A DNA stretch of 8,409 nt from an uncultured Anaerolineales bacterium (GCA_937928015.1 CALFXA010000070.1:1-8409), one strand, 5' to 3'; positions 1 through 7,095 are shown, counted from the first letter of the stretch. Notes: generated from the letters alone by a model not told the origin. Numbers and translations: made by a program.

Positions 1-44
1 ATATCCACTCGTGACTGGAGTTCAGACGTGTGCTCTTCCGATCT
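1..44. other. Illumina TruSeq index-side adapter remnant (not genomic)
   Basis: Positions 11-44 match, from memory, the TruSeq read-2 primer region, beginning GTGACTGGAG and ending GCTCTTCCGATCT. Positions 1-10 fit the index and flanking bases: their reverse complement starts GAGTGG, which I recall as TruSeq index 23, followed by ATAT. Translated, this stretch gives MTGVQTCALPIS in one frame and MLFRS in another, both familiar adapter-derived peptides in protein databases. Genomic sequence begins at about position 45. Nothing upstream of 45 should be used to choose a start codon. Confidence 0.97.
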
Positions 45-2654
45 CAGGCCGCCAGCGTGGAGCTACTGCAAGCCGTGAGCGTGGAACGCGTCTCGGCGGT
101 GGTCTTCGAGCACGGCCGCGCGACGTGGAAGTCGTCCACGCCCGCCGCGGGGCAGAGCCTGCCACAGGTCCTGCCCTACTCGCCCATCTTCGACCGCCTG
201 CGCGAGTCGTTGGGCGTCTTCAACACGGGCAACGTCCGGCGCGAACGGGATCTGACCCCGCTGACCGATTTCGTCGGGCAGGAAACCGTCTCTCTGCTGG
301 CCCTGCCCCTCATCAGCGGCTCGGAGCTGCGCGCCCTGCTCTTCGCACATTCGGTCAACGAGACACACTTCGGCGTGAACGAGATCGAACTGGCACGCAC
401 CATCGCAAACCAGACAGCCATCGCATTGGAAAACGCTCGCCTGTATGAAGCCACCCTTCAGACCGCCCAGCGCCTGTCCATCCTCAACGAGAGCAGTTCC
501 GAGATCGGCGCCACGCTCGACCTGGAACAAATCTACGCCGCGGTGGAACGCTCCACGAAGAAGCTGATGCCCGCCGAGTCCTTCGTCATCACGTTGTACA
601 ACGAAGCCAGCAACGAGATCGAAGGCGTGTACCTGATCGAACAGGGCGCACGCATCCCATCTATTGTGCGCCCCATGGACGAAGACAGCCTGACGGGCAA
701 GGTCATCCGCACCGGCAAGCCGATTCTCACCAACACACTCGAAGACACCGACAAGGCGGGCGGAATCGTTTATGGCGGCGACGCCGATCCGCTTTCGATC
801 CTGTCGGTGCCCATGGTCAGCCCGGGCGGCAAGGCCATCGGCATGCTGTCGGCGCAGAGCTATCACGCCAACGCCTATACCACCGAGGACCTGCAACTGC
901 TCGGCACGCTGGGCAACCAGGCCATCGTCGCCATCCAGAACAGCCGCTTGTTCGCCGAGACCCAGCGCCTGGCGCAGGAACTCGAACAACGCGTCGTCGA
1001 GCGTACCGCCCAGTTGACGCGCGAACAGCAGAACACCATCACCCCGCTGCGCATCCTGACCGAGGTGTCTTCCAGCCTTGACCTGGACCGCGCCCTCAAC
1101 CGCACGCTGTCCCTGCTCAACGACGCCACGGGCGCGGAACAGGGCACCATCATGCTGCTGCACCCCGAAGATTACCTGTTGCATTATCGCGCAGGCTATG
1201 GCTACTTGAGCGACCGCTCGGACGTCACCAACTCGCGCGGATTCACACTCAAGGTCGGCGAAGGCCTGGCGGGCTGGGTGGTGCAGAACCGAGAGGCGGT
1301 ACTGATCAGCGACCTGCACAAGGATCCGCGCTGGGTCCGCTCGACCACCTCGGGCCAGGACCACCGCAGTGCCATCGTCGCACCGCTGCTGGTCGGCGAG
1401 GATGTGATCGGCGTGCTGATGATCTTCCACCGTGAGTTGAAATTCTTCAGCCCCGACATCCTGAACCTGGTCAAGGCCATCGCCAGCCAGGTGGCTGTGG
1501 CCATCAATAACGCCCACCTGTACGAGCTCATCCGCGACCAGGCCGAGCGTCTCGGCTCGATGCTGCGCAAGGAACAGGAAGAGGCCAGCCGCTCGCAGGC
1601 CATCCTCGAAGCTGTGGCCGACGGCGTGCTCGTCACGGGCAACGACAATACCATCAGCTTCGTCAACTCGTCCATTGAGCGCATCCTGGGCGTGCAGGCT
1701 GACCACATGATAGGCCAGGCGCTGGAGTCCTTCGGCGGTTTGTTTGGCAACACCGCCGAATTGGTCGAGACCATCCGCCGCTGGTCCGAGGAGCCGTCCT
1801 CCTTCGAACCAGGCGACACCTACGCCCAGCAACTGGAACTGGAGACGGGTCGCATCGCCCTGATCCACCTGGCGCCGGTCATCTTCCAGAACGACTTCCT
1901 CGGCACGGTGTCCATCTTCCGCGACATCACGCACGAGGTCGAGGTGGATCGCCTGAAGTCCGAGTTTGTGGCTACCGTCAGCCATGAACTGCGCACACCC
2001 ATGACGTCCATCAAGGGTTATACCGACATCCTGCTGATGGGCGCGGCGGGCGCCTTCAACGAAAACCAGGTGCACTTTTTGACGATCATCAAGAACAACG
2101 CCGAACGCCTAAACGTGCTGGTCAACGACCTGCTCGACATCTCGCGCATCGAGGCGGGACGCGTCACCCTGACCCCGCAGCCCATCGACATCCGCGATGT
2201 GGCCGAAGACGTGCTGGGCGAAGTGTTGCGCCGCACCCAGGACGAGAAGAAGCCCATGGCCATCTCGCTCGACGCGCCCAAGGACCTGCCGCGCGTGCTG
2301 GGCGATCCCGAACGCGTGCGCCAGATCATCTCCAACCTGGTGGATAACGCCTACAACTACACGCCCGAAAATGGCACCATCAAGATTCACATCAAGTCCA
2401 CGGGCGGACGGGAAATCCAGGTGGACGTGGAAGACAACGGCGTGGGCATCCCCACCCAGGATCAGGCCCGCATCTTCGAGCGCTTCCACCGCGGCGAGCA
2501 TCCGCTCGTTCTTGCCACCCCGGGCACAGGCCTCGGCCTGCCCATCGTCCGCCAACTGGTGGAGATGCACAATGGACATATCTGGATGCAAAGCAATGGC
2601 GTCCCAGGCGAGGGCAGCATCTTCTCGTTCACGCTGCCGACGCAAAAGAATTGA
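45..2654 (+). CDS. Sensor histidine kinase, GAF-GAF-GAF-PAS-HisKA-HATPase, 5'-truncated
   Basis: This is a cytoplasmic-looking two-component sensor kinase that should autophosphorylate on histidine and pass the phosphate to a receiver, probably the one encoded next. Counting codon 45 as residue 1, 869 residues remain. The order is GAF 1 (about 1-131, perhaps incomplete), GAF 2 (about 139-300), a coiled-coil signalling helix (about 308-330), GAF 3 (about 332-490), a second helical linker, PAS (about 517-628), HisKA (about 635-705) and HATPase_c (about 750-866). The H-box reads VSHELRTP with the phospho-acceptor His at 647 (positions 1983-1985). The ATPase shows the N-box (NLVDNA), G1 (DNGVGI) and G2 (GTGLGL). 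No membrane segment and no cysteine occur in the visible part, so bilin attachment through cysteine is excluded for these GAF domains. The ligand is unknown. The GTG at 30 lies in adapter, so the true start is lost. The stop overlaps the ribosome-binding site of the next gene. Confidence 0.95.
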   Translation, partial: QAASVELLQAVSVERVSAVVFEHGRATWKSSTPAAGQSLPQVLPYSPIFDRLRESLGVFNTGNVRRERDLTPLTDFVGQETVSLLALPLISGSELRALLFAHSVNETHFGVNEIELARTIANQTAIALENARLYEATLQTAQRLSILNESSSEIGATLDLEQIYAAVERSTKKLMPAESFVITLYNEASNEIEGVYLIEQGARIPSIVRPMDEDSLTGKVIRTGKPILTNTLEDTDKAGGIVYGGDADPLSILSVPMVSPGGKAIGMLSAQSYHANAYTTEDLQLLGTLGNQAIVAIQNSRLFAETQRLAQELEQRVVERTAQLTREQQNTITPLRILTEVSSSLDLDRALNRTLSLLNDATGAEQGTIMLLHPEDYLLHYRAGYGYLSDRSDVTNSRGFTLKVGEGLAGWVVQNREAVLISDLHKDPRWVRSTTSGQDHRSAIVAPLLVGEDVIGVLMIFHRELKFFSPDILNLVKAIASQVAVAINNAHLYELIRDQAERLGSMLRKEQEEASRSQAILEAVADGVLVTGNDNTISFVNSSIERILGVQADHMIGQALESFGGLFGNTAELVETIRRWSEEPSSFEPGDTYAQQLELETGRIALIHLAPVIFQNDFLGTVSIFRDITHEVEVDRLKSEFVATVSHELRTPMTSIKGYTDILLMGAAGAFNENQVHFLTIIKNNAERLNVLVNDLLDISRIEAGRVTLTPQPIDIRDVAEDVLGEVLRRTQDEKKPMAISLDAPKDLPRVLGDPERVRQIISNLVDNAYNYTPENGTIKIHIKSTGGREIQVDVEDNGVGIPTQDQARIFERFHRGEHPLVLATPGTGLGLPIVRQLVEMHNGHIWMQSNGVPGEGSIFSFTLPTQKN

Positions 2655-2661
2655 GGATTGA

Positions 2662-3036
2662 ATGACGAAAATCTTGATCGCTGAAGACGAACCCGACATC
2701 CGCGAGCTGGTGGCCTTTACCCTGCGTTTCGCGGGTTACGAAGTGGTCACCGCCTCCAACGGCGAGGAAGCCGTGCAGATAGCCGTCAAGGAATTGCCAG
2801 ACATGGCCCTGATGGACGTGCGTATGCCGCGCATGACGGGCTACGACGCCTGCCGCGCCATGAAGGCTAACCCCGAACTGAAGGACATCCCCGTGGTCTT
2901 CCTCTCCGCCAAGGGACAGGAAGGCGAGATTGCCACGGGCCTCGAAGCAGGCGCGGAGGAATATCTGCTCAAACCTTTCGCCCCTGACCAGCTCACCGAG
3001 CGCGTGCGCGCCATCCTCACCAAGTTTGGAAAATAG
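2662..3036 (+). CDS. Single-domain response regulator (CheY-like receiver)
   Basis: This 124-residue protein is a complete receiver domain with no output domain. The acidic pair is Glu8/Asp9, the phospho-acceptor is Asp52 in LMDVRMP, the switch residue is Ser82 in VFLSAK, and the conserved Lys104 sits in YLLKPF. Tyr101 occupies the usual aromatic region. The start is supported by GAGG at 2653-2656, five bases upstream and overlapping the kinase stop codon, so the two genes are probably translationally coupled. The adjacent kinase is the likely phosphodonor (inference from operon position). With no DNA-binding or enzymatic domain it must act by protein-protein contact or as a phosphorelay intermediate. 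The output is not visible in this window. Confidence 0.95.
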   Translation: MTKILIAEDEPDIRELVAFTLRFAGYEVVTASNGEEAVQIAVKELPDMALMDVRMPRMTGYDACRAMKANPELKDIPVVFLSAKGQEGEIATGLEAGAEEYLLKPFAPDQLTERVRAILTKFGK

Positions 3037-3057
3037 CAAAGGACGGCAGGACAGGCC

Positions 3058-3837
3058 ATGAGCGCCATTATGCTTGACGGATCCATCGTGCATTACGAGG
3101 CCTTGGGACGAGGTCGTCCCATCGTCTTTCTGCACGGCTGGGTCGGCTCCTGGCGCTATTGGATCGCCGCCATGCAGGTGGCCTCCACCTCCTTCCGCGC
3201 CTACGCGCTGGACCTGTTCGGCTTCGGCGACACCGCCCGCGACTCCTCGAAATATTCCCTCGAACAACAGGCCCACCTGCTCGACAGTTTCCTGAACGAG
3301 ATGGGCATCGGCAAGATCGCCATCGTCGGGCATGGACTGGGTGCGCTGGTCGGTTTCCAGTTCATCCAGCAATTCCCCAAGAGCGTGGACCGCATCATGG
3401 CGGTCTCCTGCCCGCAGAGCGACGAAGGCGTGAACGCCCGCATGAAGTCCGCCTCGTTGACCGAAATGGTGGAATGGCTCTCGACCCGCTCCCCAGAATC
3501 CACCACCGCCCTGGCCGACGCCACCAAAGCGGACCCGTTGGCGGTCACCGCCTCGATCAGCAACATCCAGGCCGACAACCTGCCCATGCGCGAAGCCCTG
3601 GTCCCGAGCCTGTTCGTGTACGGCCAGAACGACCCCGCCATCGTCCCGCCCGTGGACGAGAGTCAGAACCCCTACTCGCTCACCCACCAGATCTTGCTCG
3701 AAAACATCGGCCACTTCCCGATGATCGAGGACCAGATCAAGTTCAACCGTCTGATGACCGACTTCATGGCGCTCGACTCGGGGGCCAGTCCCAAGGAGCT
3801 ACAGCTCAAGGAAGAATGGAAACGGCGCGTACGCTGA
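3058..3837 (+). CDS. Alpha/beta hydrolase-fold protein lacking the nucleophilic serine
   Basis: This 259-residue protein has the layout of the alpha/beta hydrolase superfamily: oxyanion-region HGW (26-28), a DLFGFGDT segment (52-59), nucleophile-elbow region (89-97), acid Asp192 in YGQNDPAI, and histidine His219 in IGHFPMIED. The elbow reads VGHGLGA, so Gly93 (codon GGA, 3334-3336) stands where family members carry Ser, Asp or Cys. Glycine to serine would need two base changes from this codon, so one sequencing error does not explain it. The C-terminus carries a charged tail (about 245-259). The gene follows the response regulator by 21 bases, with AGGA at 3048-3051 placed six bases before the ATG. 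It may be a ligand-binding or partner protein of the kinase system rather than an esterase. This is inference; RsbQ in Bacillus is a precedent for an alpha/beta hydrolase fold in signalling, although RsbQ keeps its serine. Confidence 0.88.
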   Translation: MSAIMLDGSIVHYEALGRGRPIVFLHGWVGSWRYWIAAMQVASTSFRAYALDLFGFGDTARDSSKYSLEQQAHLLDSFLNEMGIGKIAIVGHGLGALVGFQFIQQFPKSVDRIMAVSCPQSDEGVNARMKSASLTEMVEWLSTRSPESTTALADATKADPLAVTASISNIQADNLPMREALVPSLFVYGQNDPAIVPPVDESQNPYSLTHQILLENIGHFPMIEDQIKFNRLMTDFMALDSGASPKELQLKEEWKRRVR

Positions 3838-3869
3838 CAGGGCAGACCATCGTCTGCCCTGAATTTTTT
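3838..3869 (+). terminator. Intrinsic terminator of the kinase operon
   Basis: A perfect 10-bp stem (CAGGGCAGAC at 3838-3847 pairing with 3852-3861) closes a four-base loop and is followed by AA and six T residues (3864-3869). It starts on the first base after the hydrolase stop codon. This separates the signalling operon from the NAD salvage operon, whose -35 box begins three bases later. Confidence 0.93.
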
Positions 3870-3871
3870 CC

Positions 3872-3899
3872 TTGACAATCCATCCGAGGCGGGTACAAT
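3872..3899 (+). promoter_or_regulatory. Sigma-70-type promoter of the NAD salvage operon
   Basis: TTGACA (3872-3877) is a consensus -35 box. TACAAT (3894-3899) is a one-mismatch -10 box, 16 bases away. Transcription would start near 3905-3907, giving a leader of about 67 bases before the ATG at 3973. It sits directly behind the preceding terminator, as expected for an independent transcription unit. Confidence 0.85.
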
Positions 3900-3907
3900 C
3901 AGTTCAC

Positions 3908-3926
3908 AAGCGGAACCAATCCGCTT
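3908..3926. repeat. GC-containing inverted repeat at the transcript 5' end
   Basis: AAGCGGA (3908-3914) and TCCGCTT (3920-3926) are exact inverted copies separated by five bases. The element lies at or just after the predicted transcription start. In RNA it would form a 7-bp 5'-terminal hairpin, and in DNA it could be an operator overlapping the start site. Which of these applies cannot be told from sequence alone. Confidence 0.6.
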
Positions 3927-3941
3927 TCATTTCTGGTTGTA

Positions 3942-3964
3942 TTTAGTGTAAAAAATACACTAAA
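3942..3964. promoter_or_regulatory. AT-rich perfect palindrome in the pnc leader, candidate operator
   Basis: TTTAGTGTA (3942-3950) and TACACTAAA (3956-3964) are exact 9-base inverted copies around five A residues. The site lies about 36 bases after the predicted transcription start. Its right arm runs into the Shine-Dalgarno AAAGGA (3962-3967). Two readings fit: a binding site for a dimeric repressor of NAD metabolism (NrtR and NiaR are known families that bind palindromes at salvage genes), or an RNA hairpin next to the ribosome-binding site. No regulator gene is present in the window and I did not match the site to a published consensus. Confidence 0.6.
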
Positions 3965-3972
3965 GGATAAAA

Positions 3973-5001
3973 ATGAAACCATTCCCCTTACCTGATTTCT
4001 TCGACCCTCAGCGCGCGGACCAGGTCTGGCGCGTCCCTTATGAACAACGCGCCGCCCAGGCCATGGACTGGACCAGGCAGCACGGGCTTCAACCCGTCGC
4101 CGCCGACCAGCGCCGTATCTGGCTGCTGCTGGTGGATACCCAAAACACCTTCTGCCTGCCCGATTTCGAGTTGTTCGTGGCGGGTCGCAGCGGACGCGCC
4201 GCCGTGGACGATACCGTGCGCCTGTGCGAGTTCATCTACCGCAACTTGGGAGTCATCAGCCAGGTCACGGCTACGCTCGATACGCACATGTCGATCCAGA
4301 TCTTCCATGCCATCTTTCTCGTGGATGGCGAGGGGAAACACCCCGCCCCCTACTCGCAGATCACAGTCGAGGAGGTGCGTTCGGGCAAGTGGAAGTTCAA
4401 CCCTGCGCTGGCGGGTCCGCTGGGAGTCTCGCCCGAGTATGGGCAGGAAATGTTGCTGCACTACGTGACGCAACTGGAAACGAGCGGTAAGTACGCGCTG
4501 ACCATCTGGCCGTATCATGCCATGTTGGGCGGTGTGGGCCATGCGCTGGTCTCGTCGGTGGAGGAGGCGCTCTTCTTCCATTCTATCGCGCGCACCTCGC
4601 AGACCCAGTTCGAGGTCAAGGGCGATCATCCCTTCACCGAGAACTACTCTGCCATCGGCCCCGAGGTACAGACGGGTCCCATGGGCGAGACGCTCGAACA
4701 GCGCAACCCGAAGTACATCGACATGCTCCAGGACGTGGACGCGCTCATCGTGGCGGGGCAGGCCAAAAGTCACTGCGTGGCATGGACCTTGGCCGACCTG
4801 TTGGAAGACATCCGCGGCGTGGATTCCGCGCTGGCAAAGAAGACCTATCTGCTCGAAGACTGCACTTCGCCCGTGGTCGTCCCGGGCGTTGATTACACCC
4901 ACGCCGCCGACCAGGCCTACGCCGACTTCGCCGCGGCAGGCATGCACATCGTCCGCTCGACCGATCCCATTGAAACCTGGGAAGATTTTCCAAAGGCTTA
5001 A
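3973..5001 (+). CDS. pncA: Nicotinamidase-type cysteine hydrolase (isochorismatase superfamily), long form
   Basis: The likely reaction is nicotinamide to nicotinate plus ammonia, the first step of Preiss-Handler NAD salvage in the cytoplasm. The catalytic set of nicotinamidases is visible: Asp55 in LLVDTQNTF, Lys216 in EVKGDHP followed by ENYSA, and Cys268 in AGQAKSHCV. Metal-ligand candidates are Asp103 and His105 (LDTH), His112, and His182 in IWPYH. The WPxH motif followed by a GxxG-type turn is typical of nicotinamidases. At 342 residues it is far longer than the usual 180-220. The excess is an N-terminal stretch of about 48 residues and an insertion of roughly 55 residues between the DTH motif and WPYH. 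The start is set by AAAGGA at 3962-3967, five bases upstream. pncB follows after three bases, which strongly supports the nicotinamidase reading over other isochorismatase-like hydrolases. The symbol is assigned by motif and context. Confidence 0.85.
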   Translation: MKPFPLPDFFDPQRADQVWRVPYEQRAAQAMDWTRQHGLQPVAADQRRIWLLLVDTQNTFCLPDFELFVAGRSGRAAVDDTVRLCEFIYRNLGVISQVTATLDTHMSIQIFHAIFLVDGEGKHPAPYSQITVEEVRSGKWKFNPALAGPLGVSPEYGQEMLLHYVTQLETSGKYALTIWPYHAMLGGVGHALVSSVEEALFFHSIARTSQTQFEVKGDHPFTENYSAIGPEVQTGPMGETLEQRNPKYIDMLQDVDALIVAGQAKSHCVAWTLADLLEDIRGVDSALAKKTYLLEDCTSPVVVPGVDYTHAADQAYADFAAAGMHIVRSTDPIETWEDFPKA

Positions 5002-5004
5002 CTC

Positions 5005-6348
5005 ATGTCCATCTTCGACGGAAAACGTCTTACCAACGAAACCTTCAAACTCGATATCGAGCGGATGCGCCAGGGCTGGTATTCCGACAAGTATTTCGAG
5101 AACATCAACCGCATGTTGACCGTGCTGGCTGCCGAGGGCTACACCTATCGCGGCGGATTTCCCAACCTGCCAGAAGGCATCTCCCCCACCGACATCGCCG
5201 TGGGCGACATCGAGGTGGAGATGCAATGGTTCACCCGCCGCGTCGGCCAGACCGTCATCGTAGGTGTGGACAAATCCCTGGCCATGCTCAAGCATTGCTC
5301 GGGCTACTTCGAGGGCGAGCGCTTCATCGACACCTCCGACAGGCTCGAAGTCTGGGCGGTACATGACGGCTGCGTGGTCGAGTCGGACGGGAATCCGCTC
5401 TACGTCCAGCCCGTACTCAAGGTGCGCGGGCGCTATCGCGACTTCGCGCTGTTGGAGACTCCCACCCTGGGCATCTTCACCCGCTCCAGCCGCGTGGCGA
5501 CCAACGTGTACGAGACACTGGTGGCGGCGCGCGGCAAGCCCGTGCTGTTCTTCCCCGCCCGCTTCGACCTGCACGAAGCCCAGGCCGCCGACGGCTACGC
5601 CTACAGCATCGCCGTCCAGCGTTTCAACCAGGATCATTTCCAGGACATCGGCCCGTTCATCTCGACCGACGCCCAGGGCGACTGGTGGGGCGGCGCGGGC
5701 GGCGGGACCATCGCCCACGCGGCCATTGCCTCTTTCCTGGGCGATACGGCCGAGGCCATGATGGCCTTCGCGCGTGTCCTGCCCGTCAACGTGCCGCGCA
5801 TTGCCCTGGTGGATTTCAACAACGACAGCGTCCGCGATTCGCTGCGCACGCTGGATGCCATGTTCACCGAATATCGCAAGTTGATGGATGCGGGTCAGAA
5901 GGAAGAAGCCGAAAAGTACAAACTATACGGCGTGCGCCTCGACACGAGCGGAAGCCTGCGCGATGTCTCGGTTCCGCCCTTGGGCGAACCCAGCCTGGAC
6001 CTGGGCGTGACTCCGCGCCTGGTCTTCAACGTCCGTCAGGCGCTGGATTCCGCTTGGGAAGGCTGGAGCCTGCCGAAGTCCTGGCAGGAGGCGGCGAAGG
6101 AATATTGCCGCAACGTAAAAATCGTCGTCTCGGGCGGATTCCAGCCCGAGAAGATCCGCAAATTCGAGAAGTTGGGCGTGCCCGTCGACATCTACGCGGT
6201 GGGCTCGTACCTGTTCAACAACAACGGCGCCACCGTAACTGACTTCACCGCCGACGTGGTGCGGATAAAAATCCGCGGCGAATGGGTGGATATGGCCAAG
6301 GTGGGCCGCAGACCGCGCGAAAATCCCAACCTGGAACGGGTTTGGTAA
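5005..6348 (+). CDS. pncB: Nicotinate phosphoribosyltransferase
   Basis: This enzyme joins nicotinate and PRPP to give nicotinate mononucleotide, normally coupled to ATP hydrolysis. It is the committed step of Preiss-Handler NAD salvage. The 447 residues match the family's usual size. Recognisable blocks are ETPTLGIFTRSSRVATN (about 151-167), ARFDLHEAQAADG (about 186-198), GGGTIAHAA (about 232-240, His238), LVDFNNDS, the VRLDTSGSLRDVS loop, VVSGGF (374-379) and the phosphate-binding-like AVGSYLF (398-404). The ATG lies three bases after the pncA stop. AAAGG at 4992-4996, inside the end of pncA, is a plausible ribosome-binding site, so the two genes are probably co-translated. The pair takes nicotinamide to NaMN without other enzymes. 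A nicotinamide phosphoribosyltransferase (NadV-type) is a less likely alternative because a nicotinamidase is co-encoded. Confidence 0.92.
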   Translation: MSIFDGKRLTNETFKLDIERMRQGWYSDKYFENINRMLTVLAAEGYTYRGGFPNLPEGISPTDIAVGDIEVEMQWFTRRVGQTVIVGVDKSLAMLKHCSGYFEGERFIDTSDRLEVWAVHDGCVVESDGNPLYVQPVLKVRGRYRDFALLETPTLGIFTRSSRVATNVYETLVAARGKPVLFFPARFDLHEAQAADGYAYSIAVQRFNQDHFQDIGPFISTDAQGDWWGGAGGGTIAHAAIASFLGDTAEAMMAFARVLPVNVPRIALVDFNNDSVRDSLRTLDAMFTEYRKLMDAGQKEEAEKYKLYGVRLDTSGSLRDVSVPPLGEPSLDLGVTPRLVFNVRQALDSAWEGWSLPKSWQEAAKEYCRNVKIVVSGGFQPEKIRKFEKLGVPVDIYAVGSYLFNNNGATVTDFTADVVRIKIRGEWVDMAKVGRRPRENPNLERVW

Positions 6349-6350
6349 AC

Positions 6351-6384
6351 AAAAAGAGACGGACCGTACGGTCCGCCTCTTTTT
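6351..6384. terminator. Bidirectional intrinsic terminator between convergent pncB and phoU
   Basis: The inverted repeat has outer arms AAAAAGAG (6351-6358) and CTCTTTTT (6377-6384). The core is the perfect 16-bp palindrome at 6360-6375 (CGGACC, GTAC, GGTCCG). Only the pair 6359/6376 is mismatched. The A tract on one side and T tract on the other give a stem plus U tract on either strand, so it can end both the pnc transcript and the opposing pst-phoU transcript. The remaining bases 6385-6408 show nothing notable. Confidence 0.92.
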
Positions 6385-6408
6385 ATCGCTTGAAAGTAAG
6401 GGGCAATG

Positions 6409-7095
6409 CTATGACTGGTTCTTCCAGAACTCGTCATCCGTAGACTTGATCTCTGCCATTTCGCCTGTGGCGATGAAGATGGTGCGTTCGCAGATGTTGG
6501 TGACACGGTCAGCCACGCGTTCGAGGTTATGCGCCACCCACAAGAGCCAGTTGGCACGCTCGATGGACTTTGGATCCTGAATGACGAACATCATCAACTC
6601 GCGATAGACCTGATTATAGAGCGCATCCACCTCATCGTCCTCGGCGGGAATAACGCGGGCAGCCTCCACATCTTCGTTGACGAAGGCGGTCAGGGCGCGG
6701 TGAAGCATGTCCACGTCCTTCTGGGCCATGCGCGGGATGTCGATCAGCGGCTTGAGCAGGGGCTGGTCACCCATGCGGATATTGATATTGGCGATGCCCT
6801 TGGCATAATCACCCATGCGCTCGAGCTCGGAGATAATTTCCATGGTGGAGGCCAGCAGGCGCAGGTCATGGGCCATGGGCTGCTGGGTGGCGATCAGAAT
6901 CATCAACTGGTTCTCGATGTCGAAGCGCTTCTTATTGATGGCGCGGTCGTCTTCGAGGATTCTTTCCGAAGCCTTGAGATCGCGCTTCTTGAGTGCCTCC
7001 ACGGAATTCAGGATGGCCTGCTCGGCCATGCTGCCCAACACAAGCACCTCATCCTTCAATTGCTGTAACTCGGTCTCAAACGTTTTCCGAAGCAT
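6409..7095 (-). CDS. phoU: Phosphate transport system regulatory protein PhoU
   Basis: PhoU is a cytoplasmic, all-helical regulator that restrains phosphate uptake through PstB and PstA. In many bacteria it also signals phosphate sufficiency to a PhoR-type kinase. The 228 residues contain the two expected three-helix PhoU repeats. Each carries its metal-binding motif: ELERMGDYAKGIAN (Glu92, Asp96, Asn103) and NLERVADRVTNICE (Glu192, Asp196, Asn200, Glu203). The start is fixed by a strong Shine-Dalgarno, AAAGAGGT (complement of 7100-7107), four bases upstream. The gene lies 38 bases after pstB on the same strand, which is the classic last position in a pst operon. No phoR or phoB is visible here. 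The length is normal and nothing is missing. Confidence 0.96.
   Translation of the reverse strand: MLRKTFETELQQLKDEVLVLGSMAEQAILNSVEALKKRDLKASERILEDDRAINKKRFDIENQLMILIATQQPMAHDLRLLASTMEIISELERMGDYAKGIANINIRMGDQPLLKPLIDIPRMAQKDVDMLHRALTAFVNEDVEAARVIPAEDDEVDALYNQVYRELMMFVIQDPKSIERANWLLWVAHNLERVADRVTNICERTIFIATGEMAEIKSTDDEFWKNQS

Noticed and set aside
30..44. GTG at 30 as the kinase start codon
   Set aside because: It and the next four codons (MLFRS) are adapter. The kinase is truncated at 45.
11..448. Plus-strand frame beginning MTGVQTCALPIS
   Set aside because: The start is adapter sequence and the rest is an out-of-frame reading of the kinase.
63..2075. Long open frame on the minus strand opposite the kinase (670 codons)
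   Set aside because: It mirrors the codon pattern of the real kinase in a GC-rich gene and shows no recognisable domain. The plus-strand frame has clear HisKA and HATPase motifs.
45..3036. Kinase-receiver pair as the PhoR/PhoB system of the pst operon
   Set aside because: The receiver has no DNA-binding domain, the pair is separated from pst by a divergent-function operon and two terminators, and the strands differ.
2629..3714. Minus-strand open frame opposite the receiver and hydrolase genes
   Set aside because: It spans parts of three genes on the other strand and their junctions, has no family motif, and is a shadow of GC-rich coding sequence.
3900..3972. NAD-type or other riboswitch in the pnc leader
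   Set aside because: The leader is only about 67 bases and contains two simple hairpins. I see no multi-stem core or terminator/antiterminator arrangement.
3988..5718. Minus-strand open frame opposite the nicotinamidase and pncB genes (576 codons)
   Set aside because: It runs antisense through two well-supported genes and has a low-complexity, histidine/glycine/valine-rich shadow composition.
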